From NCBI RefSeq assembly GCF_050269735.1, contig NZ_JBNNIX010000005.1, positions 1 to 64,000 on the forward strand: 64,000 nt of DNA. Reading direction: 5' to 3'. Positions 8,458 through 16,232 of the stretch are shown here, piece after piece. How positions within the stretch are numbered: the stretch's first letter is position 1; each line of letters begins with the position of its first letter. Both the position numbers and the translations under genes were made by a program. The notes below the pieces were generated by a model. The model saw only the letters and a list, made by a program, of their open reading frames with translations, was not told the origin of the DNA and made no database searches. Source of the stretch: Paenisporosarcina sp050269735 (GTDB taxonomy: Bacteria; Bacillota; Bacilli; Bacillales_A; Planococcaceae).

Positions 8458-9810
8458 ATGGGTAAATATTTTGGAACTGATGGGGTACGAGGCGTTGCAA
8501 ATAGCGAGCTAACACCAGAAATGGCATTTAAATTAGGTCGTATTGGTGGATACGTGTTAACAAAAGGGAGTACAGGTCGTCCGAAAGTTTTAATTGGAAG
8601 AGATACACGCATTTCTGGACATATGCTGGAAGGTGCACTTGTAGCAGGTCTTTTATCAGTAGGTGCAGAAGTCATGCGCTTAGGCGTTATCAGTACGCCA
8701 GGTGTGTCTTACTTAACACGGGTGATGAGTGCCGAAGCGGGCGTTATGATATCTGCTTCGCATAACCCAGTTGCCGATAATGGAATCAAATTCTTTGGTT
8801 CTGATGGCTTCAAACTTTCGGATGATCAAGAAGCAGAAATCGAAGCGCTTATTGATGCAGAAGTAGATGAATTGCCACGTCCTGTTGGAGGAGATTTAGG
8901 GTCTGTTACGGACTATTTTGAAGGCGGACAAAAATATATCAGTTACTTAAAGCAAACATTGGATGAAGATTTTGTTGGCATTCATGTTGCTTTGGACTGC
9001 GCACACGGTGCAACGTCATCTTTAGCAACACATGTTTTTGCTGATCTTGATGCGGACCTTTCTACAATGGGTGCATCTCCGAACGGTTTGAACATTAACG
9101 AAGGTGTTGGATCAACTCACCCTGAAGTGTTGGCTAAATTTGTCGTGGATAAAGGCGCTCACGTAGGGCTTGCATTTGATGGCGATGGCGACCGACTGAT
9201 TGCAGTAGATGAAAAAGGACAAATCGTAGATGGCGACCAAATCATGTACATTTGTGCGAAGCATTTGCATAGCGAAGGTCGTTTGAAGCGTGATACAGTT
9301 GTTTCTACAGTGATGAGCAATATGGGCTTCTATAAAGCTCTTGAGTCTCATGGAATGAGCAGCGTTCAAACAGCGGTTGGTGATCGCTATGTAGTTGAGG
9401 AAATGAAGAACAATGGCTACAACTTAGGTGGAGAACAATCTGGACACATCGTGTTCCTAGATTATAATACAACGGGTGATGGTTTACTGACAGGTCTTCA
9501 ATTGGTGAACATCATGAAGATTACCGGCAAAAAACTGTCTGAACTTGCAGCTGAGATGACGATTTTCCCACAAAAACTTGTCAATGTTCGTGTAACTGAC
9601 AAACATGGTGTGACAGATAATGCCAAAGTAGCAGCTGTCATTTCAGAAGTTGAGCAAGAAATGGCTGGGAATGGTCGCGTCTTGGTACGTCCTTCAGGTA
9701 CGGAACCATTGGTGCGTGTAATGGTTGAAGCATCAACGAAAGAAGATTGCGAACGTTACGTAGAACGCATTGCTGATGTTGTGCGTACTGAAATGGGATT
9801 AGCAGAATAA
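8458..9810 (+). CDS. glmM: Phosphoglucosamine mutase
   Basis: GlmM converts glucosamine-6-phosphate to glucosamine-1-phosphate for UDP-GlcNAc and peptidoglycan synthesis. The 450-residue enzyme has the phospho-serine loop MISASHNP (S101), the magnesium loop AFDGDGDRL, the sugar-binding GGEQSGH and the phosphate-binding RPSGTEPLVRVM near the end. The ribosome site AAGGAGAG precedes the ATG. In Bacillus, GlmM also binds and inhibits CdaA, so this operon couples wall precursor supply to c-di-AMP. Confidence 0.96.
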   Translation: MGKYFGTDGVRGVANSELTPEMAFKLGRIGGYVLTKGSTGRPKVLIGRDTRISGHMLEGALVAGLLSVGAEVMRLGVISTPGVSYLTRVMSAEAGVMISASHNPVADNGIKFFGSDGFKLSDDQEAEIEALIDAEVDELPRPVGGDLGSVTDYFEGGQKYISYLKQTLDEDFVGIHVALDCAHGATSSLATHVFADLDADLSTMGASPNGLNINEGVGSTHPEVLAKFVVDKGAHVGLAFDGDGDRLIAVDEKGQIVDGDQIMYICAKHLHSEGRLKRDTVVSTVMSNMGFYKALESHGMSSVQTAVGDRYVVEEMKNNGYNLGGEQSGHIVFLDYNTTGDGLLTGLQLVNIMKITGKKLSELAAEMTIFPQKLVNVRVTDKHGVTDNAKVAAVISEVEQEMAGNGRVLVRPSGTEPLVRVMVEASTKEDCERYVERIADVVRTEMGLAE

Positions 9811-9818
9811 TTTTTTAG

Positions 9819-9850
9819 AGACCAGCGTCTTTTTGATGCTGGTCTTTTCT
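9819..9850 (+). terminator. Terminator of the cdaA-cdaR-glmM operon
   Basis: AGACCAGC at 9819-9826 pairs with GCTGGTCT at 9838-9845, followed by TTTCTTTTT. Confidence 0.88.
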
Positions 9851-9916
9851 TTTTGACATGAAATAAGTTACGATAGTCGAAAGACTTTATTTAGAAGTTA
9901 TAGGGGGAAAGATACG

Positions 9917-11521
9917 ATGGATTACTTACACCACCCATTTGCTGCGAAGCGTCATACTGTATTCGCGAAAAAAGGCATGGTTGCAACTTCACAGCCACTT
10001 GCAGCACAGGCTGGACTTGAAATATTGCAGAAAGGCGGCAATGCAATCGATGCTGCCATTGCAACAGCAGCAGCCTTGACCGTTGTAGAACCAACTTCAA
10101 ACGGCATCGGCGGCGATGCATTTGCCCTCGTATGGACAAAGGACAAGTTGCATGGTCTTAACGCTTCTGGCCCTGCACCGCAATCGATTTCTGCTGAAGC
10201 CATCCGTGAGAAAGGTCATGAAAAGATGCCGGTCTTCGGTGTCATCCCGGTTACAGTTCCTGGTGTACCGGCGGCGTGGGCTGAGCTATCCTCAAAATTT
10301 GGAAAGCTTCCATTAAAAGACGTGCTTGTTCCTGCGATTCGCTACGCAGAAGAAGGCTACCCGTTGTCACCGATTCTCGGCAAGTATTGGAAATCAGCTT
10401 ATAAGAAGTATAAAGAAACGTTCACGACGGAAGAATTTACTGCCTGGTTCAAAACGTTCGCTCCGGATGGTCGGGCACCTGAAATTGGCGAAGTTTGGTC
10501 TTCACCAGGTCATGCCAAAACATTACGAGCAATAGGTGAAACGAATGCACGTGATTTCTATGAAGGCGAAATTGCTGACAAAATCGATGCATTCTTCAAA
10601 AAGCATGACGGGTACTTAACGAAAGAAGATTTATCTACATATAAACCGCAATGGGTCGAGCCAGTCTCTGCTAACTACCGTGGCTACGACGTCTGGGAAA
10701 TTCCGCCGAACGGGCAAGGGATGGTTGCATTGATGGCGTTGAACGTTTTCAAACAACTGGATCCACCGACTTGGCAAGATGCGGACACATTCCACAAACA
10801 AATCGAAGCGATGAAACTGGCGTTTACAGATGGTCAGGCTTTCATTACAGAACTTGAAGCAATGCCTGTCAGTGTTGAACATTTGCTTTCGGATGAATAC
10901 GCCGAGAAACGAGCGAGTGTCATTGGGGAAACGGCAGCGAACCCAGAAGCATATGAATTGCCAAAAGGAGGGACGGTTTATCTCGCCGCTGCGGATGACG
11001 AAGGAAACATGATTTCCTATATCCAAAGCAATTATATGGGCTTCGGATCGGGTATTGTCATTCCCGGCACAGGAATTGGATTGCAAAACCGCGGACATGA
11101 TTTTTCATTGGATGAAACGCATCCGAACGTTTTGAAACCAGGCAAACGCACGTTTCACACGATTATCCCTGGCTTCTTAACGAAAGACGGTCAGGCTGTC
11201 GGTCCGTTTGGTGTGATGGGTGGCTACATGCAGCCACAGGGGCATTTCCAAGTGATTACAAATACAGTCGACTTCCTGTTAAATCCACAAGCTACGTTAG
11301 ACATGCCGCGCTGGCAGTGGATGAAAGGCAAGATCGTTCATGTTGAGCCAGAGTTTCCGAACTACTTGGTGCAGAGTCTTGTAAGAAAAGGACATGATAT
11401 TCATGTGAATTCGGATGGTGGCAGTTTTGGACGTGGACAAATCATTTGGCGAAACCCTGAAACAGGTGTGCTTCAAGGTGGCACGGAATCCCGAACGGAC
11501 GGAGCCATCGCCGCTTGGTAG
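9917..11521 (+). CDS. ywrD: Gamma-glutamyltransferase family protein, YwrD-like
   Basis: The 534-residue protein belongs to the gamma-glutamyltransferase/acylase Ntn-hydrolase family. The N-terminal GGNAIDAAIATAAALTVVEP and GIGGDAFALVW motifs are conserved. The precursor is cut before the nucleophile, most likely T353 in KGGTVYLAAADDEGN. No signal peptide is seen, unlike secreted Ggt, which suggests a cytoplasmic YwrD-type enzyme acting on glutathione-like or other gamma-glutamyl compounds. The two chromate-transporter genes follow immediately, and B. subtilis also has ywrD next to ywrB/ywrA. The exact substrate is unknown. Confidence 0.82.
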   Translation: MDYLHHPFAAKRHTVFAKKGMVATSQPLAAQAGLEILQKGGNAIDAAIATAAALTVVEPTSNGIGGDAFALVWTKDKLHGLNASGPAPQSISAEAIREKGHEKMPVFGVIPVTVPGVPAAWAELSSKFGKLPLKDVLVPAIRYAEEGYPLSPILGKYWKSAYKKYKETFTTEEFTAWFKTFAPDGRAPEIGEVWSSPGHAKTLRAIGETNARDFYEGEIADKIDAFFKKHDGYLTKEDLSTYKPQWVEPVSANYRGYDVWEIPPNGQGMVALMALNVFKQLDPPTWQDADTFHKQIEAMKLAFTDGQAFITELEAMPVSVEHLLSDEYAEKRASVIGETAANPEAYELPKGGTVYLAAADDEGNMISYIQSNYMGFGSGIVIPGTGIGLQNRGHDFSLDETHPNVLKPGKRTFHTIIPGFLTKDGQAVGPFGVMGGYMQPQGHFQVITNTVDFLLNPQATLDMPRWQWMKGKIVHVEPEFPNYLVQSLVRKGHDIHVNSDGGSFGRGQIIWRNPETGVLQGGTESRTDGAIAAW

Positions 11522-12111
11522 AACGCACAGTGGTGAAGAAAGTTTCCGAACGTCCACGTCGCATACTTCACCGCAATATTGGCTTGGCTTTTTTCCGAAT
11601 CGGTATGCTTGGCTTTGGAGGAGGCCCTTCCTCCATTCCTTTGGTTCATCAGGAAGTCGTGAAAAAATATGAATGGATGACAGATGATGAGTTCGGAGAC
11701 ACGCTCGCGCTTGCCAACACGTTGCCAGGTCCTATTGCTACTAAAATGGCTGGATATATTGGCTACAGGGTCGCTGGTGCCTGGGGATGCTTGATTGCCT
11801 TAGCGGCATCTGTCATACCTACCGTTTTATTAATGATTGTCTTTTTAGGTTTACTACAAACGTATAAAGACATCCCATGGGTTCAGCATATGTCGGCATC
11901 GGTGGTGCCTGTTGTAGCTGTCATGCTTGCCATATTGACTTGGGATTTCATCAAAAAGTCGGGTGAGACACTTGGTTGGATGCGCGCCCTCATAATAATT
12001 GTGGTGGCTGGCATTCTAATAGAAGGTTTACAAATCCATCCGGCGATTGTCATTTTAGGTTGTATTATCATTGTCTTTTCACCACTCCTGAAAAGGAGGA
12101 GGAAAGCATGA
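11515..12111 (+). CDS. Chromate transporter half, CHR family (YwrB/YwrA-like)
   Basis: This is one half of a short-chain CHR anion transporter pair (198 residues). The FRIGMLGFGGGPSSIPLV and NTLPGPIATKMAGYIGY motifs are family hallmarks, and four to six hydrophobic segments follow. The likely start is TTG at 11515, overlapping the ywrD stop, with GGAG upstream; a GTG at 11530 is an alternative. Such pairs export chromate or related oxyanions, but the physiological substrate is not proven by sequence. It overlaps the next gene by ATGA. Confidence 0.85.
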   Translation: MVERTVVKKVSERPRRILHRNIGLAFFRIGMLGFGGGPSSIPLVHQEVVKKYEWMTDDEFGDTLALANTLPGPIATKMAGYIGYRVAGAWGCLIALAASVIPTVLLMIVFLGLLQTYKDIPWVQHMSASVVPVVAVMLAILTWDFIKKSGETLGWMRALIIIVVAGILIEGLQIHPAIVILGCIIIVFSPLLKRRRKA

Positions 12112-12638
12112 TTTATTGGCACTTGTTTTTAGCGTTTTTCATTTCCGGCATTCTCAGTTATGGAGGAGGTCCAGCTTCAATTCCATTGGTTGAGCATGAA
12201 GTCGTAGGGAATTATGAATGGATGACTACGCAAGAATTTAGTGAAGTGGTCGCGATTGGCAATTCCTTGCCTGGTCCCATTGCCACCAAAATGGCGGGGT
12301 ATATTGGGTATACGGAAGCGGGCGTTCTAGGATCTATTGTTGCAATATTTGCAAGCGTTGCCCCATCTTTACTCCTGATGATCGGCATGATGGTCATTCT
12401 ACTGAAGTACAAGGACGAACCGGAAGTAAAGAACTTAACAAAAATCATCCGTCCGGTAATCGCCATTCTGCTTGGTTTTATGACGATACAGTTTGCGCAG
12501 GAGTCTGTCGCAGGCATTGGTCCCGGTTACACTTTGTTTTTAATGGTAGCAAGTTTCGTTTTATTGGAAAAAGTGAAGTTGCACCCAGCTTTTGTCATTG
12601 CGTTAGCATTGGTATTTGGGGCTATAACCGGACTATAA
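12108..12638 (+). CDS. Chromate transporter second half, CHR family
   Basis: The 176-residue partner repeats the same pattern: SYGGGPASIPLVEHEVVGNYEWM and GNSLPGPIATKMAGYIGY. The ATG overlaps the stop of the first half (ATGA) and has AAAGGAGGAGG upstream, so the two halves are coupled and likely form a heterodimer. This matches the paired YwrA/YwrB arrangement. A terminator follows. Confidence 0.86.
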   Translation: MIYWHLFLAFFISGILSYGGGPASIPLVEHEVVGNYEWMTTQEFSEVVAIGNSLPGPIATKMAGYIGYTEAGVLGSIVAIFASVAPSLLLMIGMMVILLKYKDEPEVKNLTKIIRPVIAILLGFMTIQFAQESVAGIGPGYTLFLMVASFVLLEKVKLHPAFVIALALVFGAITGL

Positions 12639-12668
12639 AAAGAGTCGCTTAAATGCGATTCTTTTTTA
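12637..12668 (+). terminator. Terminator after the chromate transporter genes
   Basis: AGAGTCGC at 12641-12648 pairs with GCGATTCT at 12655-12662 (one G-T), followed by TTTTT. Confidence 0.85.
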
Positions 12669-12815
12669 TTTTCCCGCTGCACGTCGAATCTCTTTGTCGG
12701 TAATGAAAATCTAGAGATTGCTTATTTATACAAGAGAAAATGGATGGTAAATTTTAACGGGCGGTTTTATTAGCCTTTCATGTTTATTTGGAATATATTG
12801 AGGGTATGTACTGTA

Positions 12816-12844
12816 TTGACGTATGAATGTGAATTCAGTATGAT
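12816..12844 (+). promoter_or_regulatory. Sigma A promoter of glmS
   Basis: TTGACG at 12816-12821 and TATGAT at 12839-12844 have a 17-base spacer. It lies about 105 bases before the ribozyme, giving a long leader. A TTGACA at 12872 lacks a matching -10. Confidence 0.65.
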
Positions 12845-12948
12845 AGGTGTGCTGACGTGAATTGTAAGTCATTGACAACTGACTACTTAAACGTCCCCGT
12901 GCAAAAGGAGTGAATTTACGCACGTCAAAAAATCGGAAAACAATGATA

Positions 12949-13112
12949 GCGCCAGAGCTGAAGAAATCGGACGGAAATGGATCTTCAGCAGACGAGGAGG
13001 AGGAGTATCGAAGATTCGGCGGATACCTCCCGGCCGCGATGCCCGGTCGTAATTCTGATTCTTAAAACGCAGAAGTGATTTTGCGATTAAAGGAAGAAGA
13101 GGGCACAGGAAC
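12949..13112 (+). ncRNA. glmS ribozyme (glucosamine-6-phosphate responsive)
   Basis: The leader matches the conserved glmS ribozyme core. AGCGCCAGAGCTG contains the cleavage site (between A12948 and G12949), CAGACGAGGAGGAGG precedes the TCGAAGATTCGGCGGAT core, and CTCCCGGC...CCGGTCGTAA forms the following helices. Glucosamine-6-phosphate acts as cofactor for self-cleavage, which destabilises the mRNA and lowers GlmS synthesis. The 3' boundary is approximate. Confidence 0.93.
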
Positions 13113-13145
13113 AGCGTCTGCTCGCTTAGCAGGACGCTTATTTTA
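13113..13145 (+). other. Hairpin between the glmS ribozyme and glmS
   Basis: AGCGTCTGCT at 13113-13122 pairs with AGCAGGACGCT at 13128-13138 with one bulged G, followed by TTATTTTAATTT. It resembles a weak terminator just before the glmS ribosome site. It may be part of the leader fold or a leaky attenuator. Confidence 0.45.
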
Positions 13146-13176
13146 ATTTGATTAAATTATTGGAGGATTTTAAATT

Positions 13177-14979
13177 ATGTGCGGAATTGTAGGATACATT
13201 GGAGAGTTAGATTCAAAAGAAATTTTATTAAAAGGTTTGGAAAAATTGGAGTACCGTGGATACGATTCAGCGGGTATTGCTGTGCGTAACGAAGACGGTG
13301 TAACGGTCTTTAAAGAAAAAGGTCGCATTGCTGACTTACGTCAAGCTGTGGAAAATGATGTGCACGCAAAAACTGGGATTGGACACACTCGTTGGGCAAC
13401 TCACGGGGTACCAAACCAATTGAATGCCCATCCACACCAAAGTGAATCAGGTCGCTATACACTGGTTCATAACGGAGTAATCGAGAACTATCACTTACTT
13501 CAAAAAGAATATTTACCTGGGATGGAAATGAAGTCCGATACGGATACAGAAGTTATCGTGCAGTTGATTGAGAAATTCTCAAACGATGGCATGACTACTG
13601 GTGAATCATTCCGTCATACACTTGGCTTATTGCACGGTTCGTACGCAATCGCGTTATTGGATTCAGAAGAAGCTCAAACAATTTATGTTGCTAAAAACAA
13701 AAGCCCTTTATTAGTTGGTCTTGGTGACGACTTCAATGTTGTAGCATCTGATGCAATGGCAATGTTACAAGTAACAGACCAATACGTTGAGCTTCATGAT
13801 CAAGAAATGGTAATCGTGAAAAAAGAATCTGTTGAAATTCAAAAATTAGATGGCACAGTAGTGAAGCGTGATGCTTACACAGCTGAATTGGATATGAGCG
13901 ATATCGAAAAAGGCACATACCCTCATTACATGCTGAAAGAAATTGATGAGCAACCAGCAGTTATGCGTAAAATCATCCAAGCTTACCAGAACGAACAAGG
14001 CGAGCTTGAAATCAATGAAGCAATCTTGACTGCTTTAAATGAAGCGGATCGTATGTATATTATCGCAGCAGGAACTAGCTACCATGCTGGTTTAGTTGGG
14101 AAAGATTACTTCGAGAAAATCGCTGGCATTCCAGTAGAAGTTCACATTTCAAGTGAATTTGGTTACAACATGCCGTTACTATCTGAAAAACCATTGTTCA
14201 TGTTCATCACACAATCAGGTGAGACAGCAGATAGCCGTCAAGTATTAGTGAAAATTAAAGAGTTGGGTCACCCGACATTAACAGTTACTAACGTAAAAGG
14301 CTCTACGCTTTCTCGTGAAGCAGACCACACGTTGTTACTACATGCAGGTCCAGAAATTGCTGTAGCCTCTACAAAGGCTTATACAGCACAAATCGCTGTT
14401 CTTGCACTTACAGCAGCAGTAGCGGCTAAAAAAGCAGGACGCACAGTTGAATTTGATATCGTTCAAGAACTTGGCATCGTAGCGAATGCGATTCAAGCAA
14501 TGGTTGATTCGAAAGAAGAAATGGAGCAAATCGCTCGTGACTTCCTGTCAACTACTCGTAATGCATTCTTCATCGGCCGTAACTTGGACTTCTGTGTGAG
14601 CATGGAAGGCGCATTAAAACTGAAAGAAATTTCGTACATCCAAGCTGAAGGCTTCGCAGGTGGCGAATTGAAACACGGAACAATTGCTCTAATTGAAGAT
14701 GGTACACCAATCTTCGCTTTAGCAACACAAAAAGCGGTAAGTTTGAACATCCGTGGAAACGTAAAAGAAGTAGTGGCACGTGGGGCAAACCCATGTATCA
14801 TTGCAATGGAAGGTATGGAAGAAGAGGGCGACACACTGGTATTGCCAAAAGTTCATCCATTGTTAACACCATTAGTTTCCGTAATTCCTTTACAATTGAT
14901 TAGCTATTACGCAGCGCTTCACCGCGACTGTGACGTGGATAAACCACGTAACTTGGCTAAGTCTGTAACGGTTGAGTAG
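13177..14979 (+). CDS. glmS: Glutamine-fructose-6-phosphate aminotransferase
   Basis: GlmS makes glucosamine-6-phosphate from fructose-6-phosphate and glutamine, the first step of amino-sugar synthesis. The 600-residue protein starts with C2 of the glutaminase domain (MCGIVGYIG), continues with GHTRWATHG, and has two SIS domains (AAGTSYHAGL, TQSGETADSRQ) and the C-terminal PRNLAKSVTVE. The start follows TTGGAGGA. It is regulated by the upstream ribozyme. The 3' end of the gene is the classic recognition sequence of TnsD in Tn7-type transposition. Confidence 0.97.
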   Translation: MCGIVGYIGELDSKEILLKGLEKLEYRGYDSAGIAVRNEDGVTVFKEKGRIADLRQAVENDVHAKTGIGHTRWATHGVPNQLNAHPHQSESGRYTLVHNGVIENYHLLQKEYLPGMEMKSDTDTEVIVQLIEKFSNDGMTTGESFRHTLGLLHGSYAIALLDSEEAQTIYVAKNKSPLLVGLGDDFNVVASDAMAMLQVTDQYVELHDQEMVIVKKESVEIQKLDGTVVKRDAYTAELDMSDIEKGTYPHYMLKEIDEQPAVMRKIIQAYQNEQGELEINEAILTALNEADRMYIIAAGTSYHAGLVGKDYFEKIAGIPVEVHISSEFGYNMPLLSEKPLFMFITQSGETADSRQVLVKIKELGHPTLTVTNVKGSTLSREADHTLLLHAGPEIAVASTKAYTAQIAVLALTAAVAAKKAGRTVEFDIVQELGIVANAIQAMVDSKEEMEQIARDFLSTTRNAFFIGRNLDFCVSMEGALKLKEISYIQAEGFAGGELKHGTIALIEDGTPIFALATQKAVSLNIRGNVKEVVARGANPCIIAMEGMEEEGDTLVLPKVHPLLTPLVSVIPLQLISYYAALHRDCDVDKPRNLAKSVTVE

Positions 14980-15048
14980 AAATTTCAGCAAACACATTTT
15001 GACCTGTTCTTGAATAATAAAGTTATATACTATTTATGATATATTTAT

Positions 15049-15092
15049 AATCGTATTTGAGGTAATTATTACCTTAAATACGATTTCTTTTT
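15049..15092 (+). terminator. Terminator downstream of glmS
   Basis: AATCGTATTT near 15049 pairs with AAATACGATT ending at 15085. The stem is extended by AGGTAA/TTACCT and followed by TCTTTTTT. If the Tn7-like boundary at 15005 is right, this hairpin lies inside the element's end. Confidence 0.8.
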
Positions 15093-15117
15093 TCACTAAA
15101 AGGGGATTGTGTTAAAT

Positions 15118-15210
15118 GTGGTGGCAAAAAGAAAGAGTAGATGGACGGAAGAAAAAATCGCACGTTATTTAAAAGAAGACAGTGGCCAGGGAGAATTAAG
15201 CGAGTATATT
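15118..15210 (+). pseudogene. tnsA: TnsA-like transposase endonuclease, N-terminal fragment
   Basis: From GTG at 15118 or 15121 the frame reads VAKRKSRWTEEKIARYLKED followed by SGQGELSEY. This strongly resembles the N-terminus of TnsA proteins of Tn7-like elements in Bacillales, which make the 5' nicks that free the transposon. After about 30 residues homology ends near 15210, and the frame runs on into antisense ccdA sequence with a stop at 15255. An AAAAGGGG ribosome site is present at 15098-15105, somewhat far from the start. Identification is by pattern memory of the family. Confidence 0.65.
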
Positions 15211-15218
15211 CCGTCCGA

Positions 15219-15392
15219 CATGATTAAAAATGGAACAGAGAATCCTAGTACATAAATGAGCGTATATAAAAGCCCTTTTTCTGGATTCGTTAATCCTAAT
15301 CCCATTACTCCGGCAAGAATTGGACCTGTACAGGGGGTCCAACCTGCCGCAAAACCTACACCAATTAAAATTGAACCCAGATAACCTTGCAT
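15219..15392 (-). pseudogene. CcdA-like cytochrome c biogenesis protein, internal fragment
   Basis: The minus strand encodes MQGYLGSILIGVGFAAGWTP, then CTGPILAGVMGLGLTNPEKG and LLYTLIYVLGFSVPFLIM. The GFAAGWTPC-GPIL motif with its cysteine is the hallmark of CcdA/DsbD thiol-disulfide membrane carriers. Only about 58 of roughly 230 residues remain; both ends are lost. The break at 15210-15219 joins it to the tnsA fragment. It may have been cargo or come from a neighbouring gene. Confidence 0.7.
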
Positions 15393-15409
15393 GCTGTGCC
15401 AATCATATA

Positions 15410-15489
15410 TTGTAGCTTTGTAAAAAACATTGATCGTTTATAATAAAGATTGATAATTTGTAATGAAGTTTGATAAAAATCACCTCTTT
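15410..15489 (+). repeat. Tandem 20-bp repeats, candidate TnsB-type binding sites
   Basis: Units begin at 15410, 15430, 15450 and 15470. The second and third share TTGAT, then TTTRTAAT and AAG; the first keeps TTGT and TTTGTAA; the fourth keeps only TTGATAA. The exact 20-base spacing resembles the arrays of about 22-bp TnsB sites at Tn7-type ends. The spacing is seen; the protein that binds is inferred. Confidence 0.5.
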
Positions 15490-15516
15490 AGTTATTCTTT
15501 GAGGTGATTTTTTAAT
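15476..15516 (+). terminator. Terminator-like hairpin in the glmS-downstream island
   Basis: AAAATCACCTC at 15476-15486 pairs with GAGGTGATTTT at 15501-15511, followed by TT. It overlaps the last 20-bp repeat and has no intact gene upstream. Confidence 0.65.
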
Positions 15517-15641
15517 GCAGCGGGATTAAAAAAGGGTGGTAGTAAACTGTATCAGTAATCATGATTCGGCTAACCCTTTGCTTACTTATTTCGATTGTGA
15601 AAAAAGAGGAAGGAATTCCAATATTGTAAAAAAATACTATA

Positions 15642-15669
15642 TTGACTTTTCTTCTCATAGCCTTATAAT
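15642..15669 (+). promoter_or_regulatory. Sigma A promoter of a degraded iron-transport gene
   Basis: TTGACT at 15642-15647 and TATAAT at 15664-15669 have a 16-base spacer. A Fur box follows immediately, so it would be iron-repressed. The gene it once served is broken. Confidence 0.6.
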
Positions 15670-15670
15670 T

Positions 15671-15689
15671 GATTATGATAATCATTTTC
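15671..15689. promoter_or_regulatory. Fur box
   Basis: The 19 bases match the Fur consensus GATAATGATAATCATTATC at 17 positions. It overlaps the expected transcription start of the promoter at 15642-15669. Confidence 0.75.
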
Positions 15690-15705
15690 ATTTAAAATAT
15701 TTAAA

Positions 15706-15897
15706 GAAAGCTCTCAGGAAGAGTCAAAGGAAGTAAATTTATATACAAGCCGTCATTACGATGTTGATGATGCATTATATAAAGAATTCGAAAAAGAAAC
15801 TGGTATTAAAGTAAATATCATTAAAGGTGAGCCCGATGAGTTACTAGAGCGCATTAAGAGTGAGCATCATCTTCAAGATATGGTTGCTGAACCCTAG
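15706..15897 (+). pseudogene. Iron(III) ABC transporter binding protein, fragment
   Basis: The frame reads EESKEVNLYTSRHYDVDDAL then YKEFEKETGIKVNIIKGEPD and ELLERIKSE before diverging to a TAG at 15895. This matches the start of the mature domain of FbpA/FutA-type ferric-iron binding lipoproteins. No start codon or signal peptide is left in frame and the remaining 80 percent of the protein is missing. The upstream promoter and Fur box survive, which points to two deletions in an iron-transport operon. Confidence 0.7.
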
Positions 15898-15983
15898 AAA
15901 ATTTGTCAGATATAGAAACTGTTTGAGCTAACAAGATCTTCACACAGATGCATGAGAAAATAGTTGTTGAAAGGGTGTATATA

Positions 15984-16232
15984 ATGAGAAATATCGAAAA
16001 GTATAGAAATGCATTTAACAATGCGTTGGACTTGGAAGAAGATGATGTATATGAAGATTTAGCACTAGGAGTAACAAGTGGGTGGGATTCAATTGGACAT
16101 ATGACACTCATTGCTGAGATAGAAGATATTTTTGATGTCTCAATAGATTTTGAATGGATTACCGAGTTCAATTCTTACCAGTCAGGAATGGAGCTATTAA
16201 AACGGTTGGGAGTGGACTTTATTAATGAATAG
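15984..16232 (+). CDS. Acyl carrier protein-like protein of a Dlt-type cluster
   Basis: The 82-residue protein is a stand-alone carrier. GWDSIGHM places S36 where carriers receive the phosphopantetheine arm, followed by the acidic AEIEDIFDVSID stretch typical of ACP/DltC. It should carry an activated acyl or aminoacyl group as thioester. The ATG at 15984 is preceded by GAAAGGG; an earlier in-frame ATG at 15948 lacks such a site. The gene overlaps the ligase gene by 8 bases, which implies coupled translation and a functional pair. It is not the housekeeping AcpP. Confidence 0.82.
   Translation: MRNIEKYRNAFNNALDLEEDDVYEDLALGVTSGWDSIGHMTLIAEIEDIFDVSIDFEWITEFNSYQSGMELLKRLGVDFINE

Larger units (their letters stand above)
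15005..15489. mobile_element. Scar of a Tn7-like transposon at the glmS attachment site
   Basis: Exactly 25 bases separate the glmS stop from a TGT at 15005, which is where Tn7 family elements insert and how their ends begin. About 110 bases further in, a tnsA-like reading frame starts in the orientation expected for a right end. It breaks off into a ccdA fragment, followed by 20-bp repeats that resemble transposase binding sites. The transposition genes themselves are otherwise gone. The far boundary is not resolved and no target duplication was found. The assignment is inference from location and the tnsA fragment. Confidence 0.6.

Noticed and set aside
12726..12923. 65-codon minus-strand frame in the glmS leader
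   Set aside because: No ribosome site; it is antisense to the glmS promoter and leader.
15536..15736. 66-codon frame over the iron promoter
   Set aside because: It contains the promoter and Fur box of the degraded gene and differs in frame from the FbpA-like fragment.
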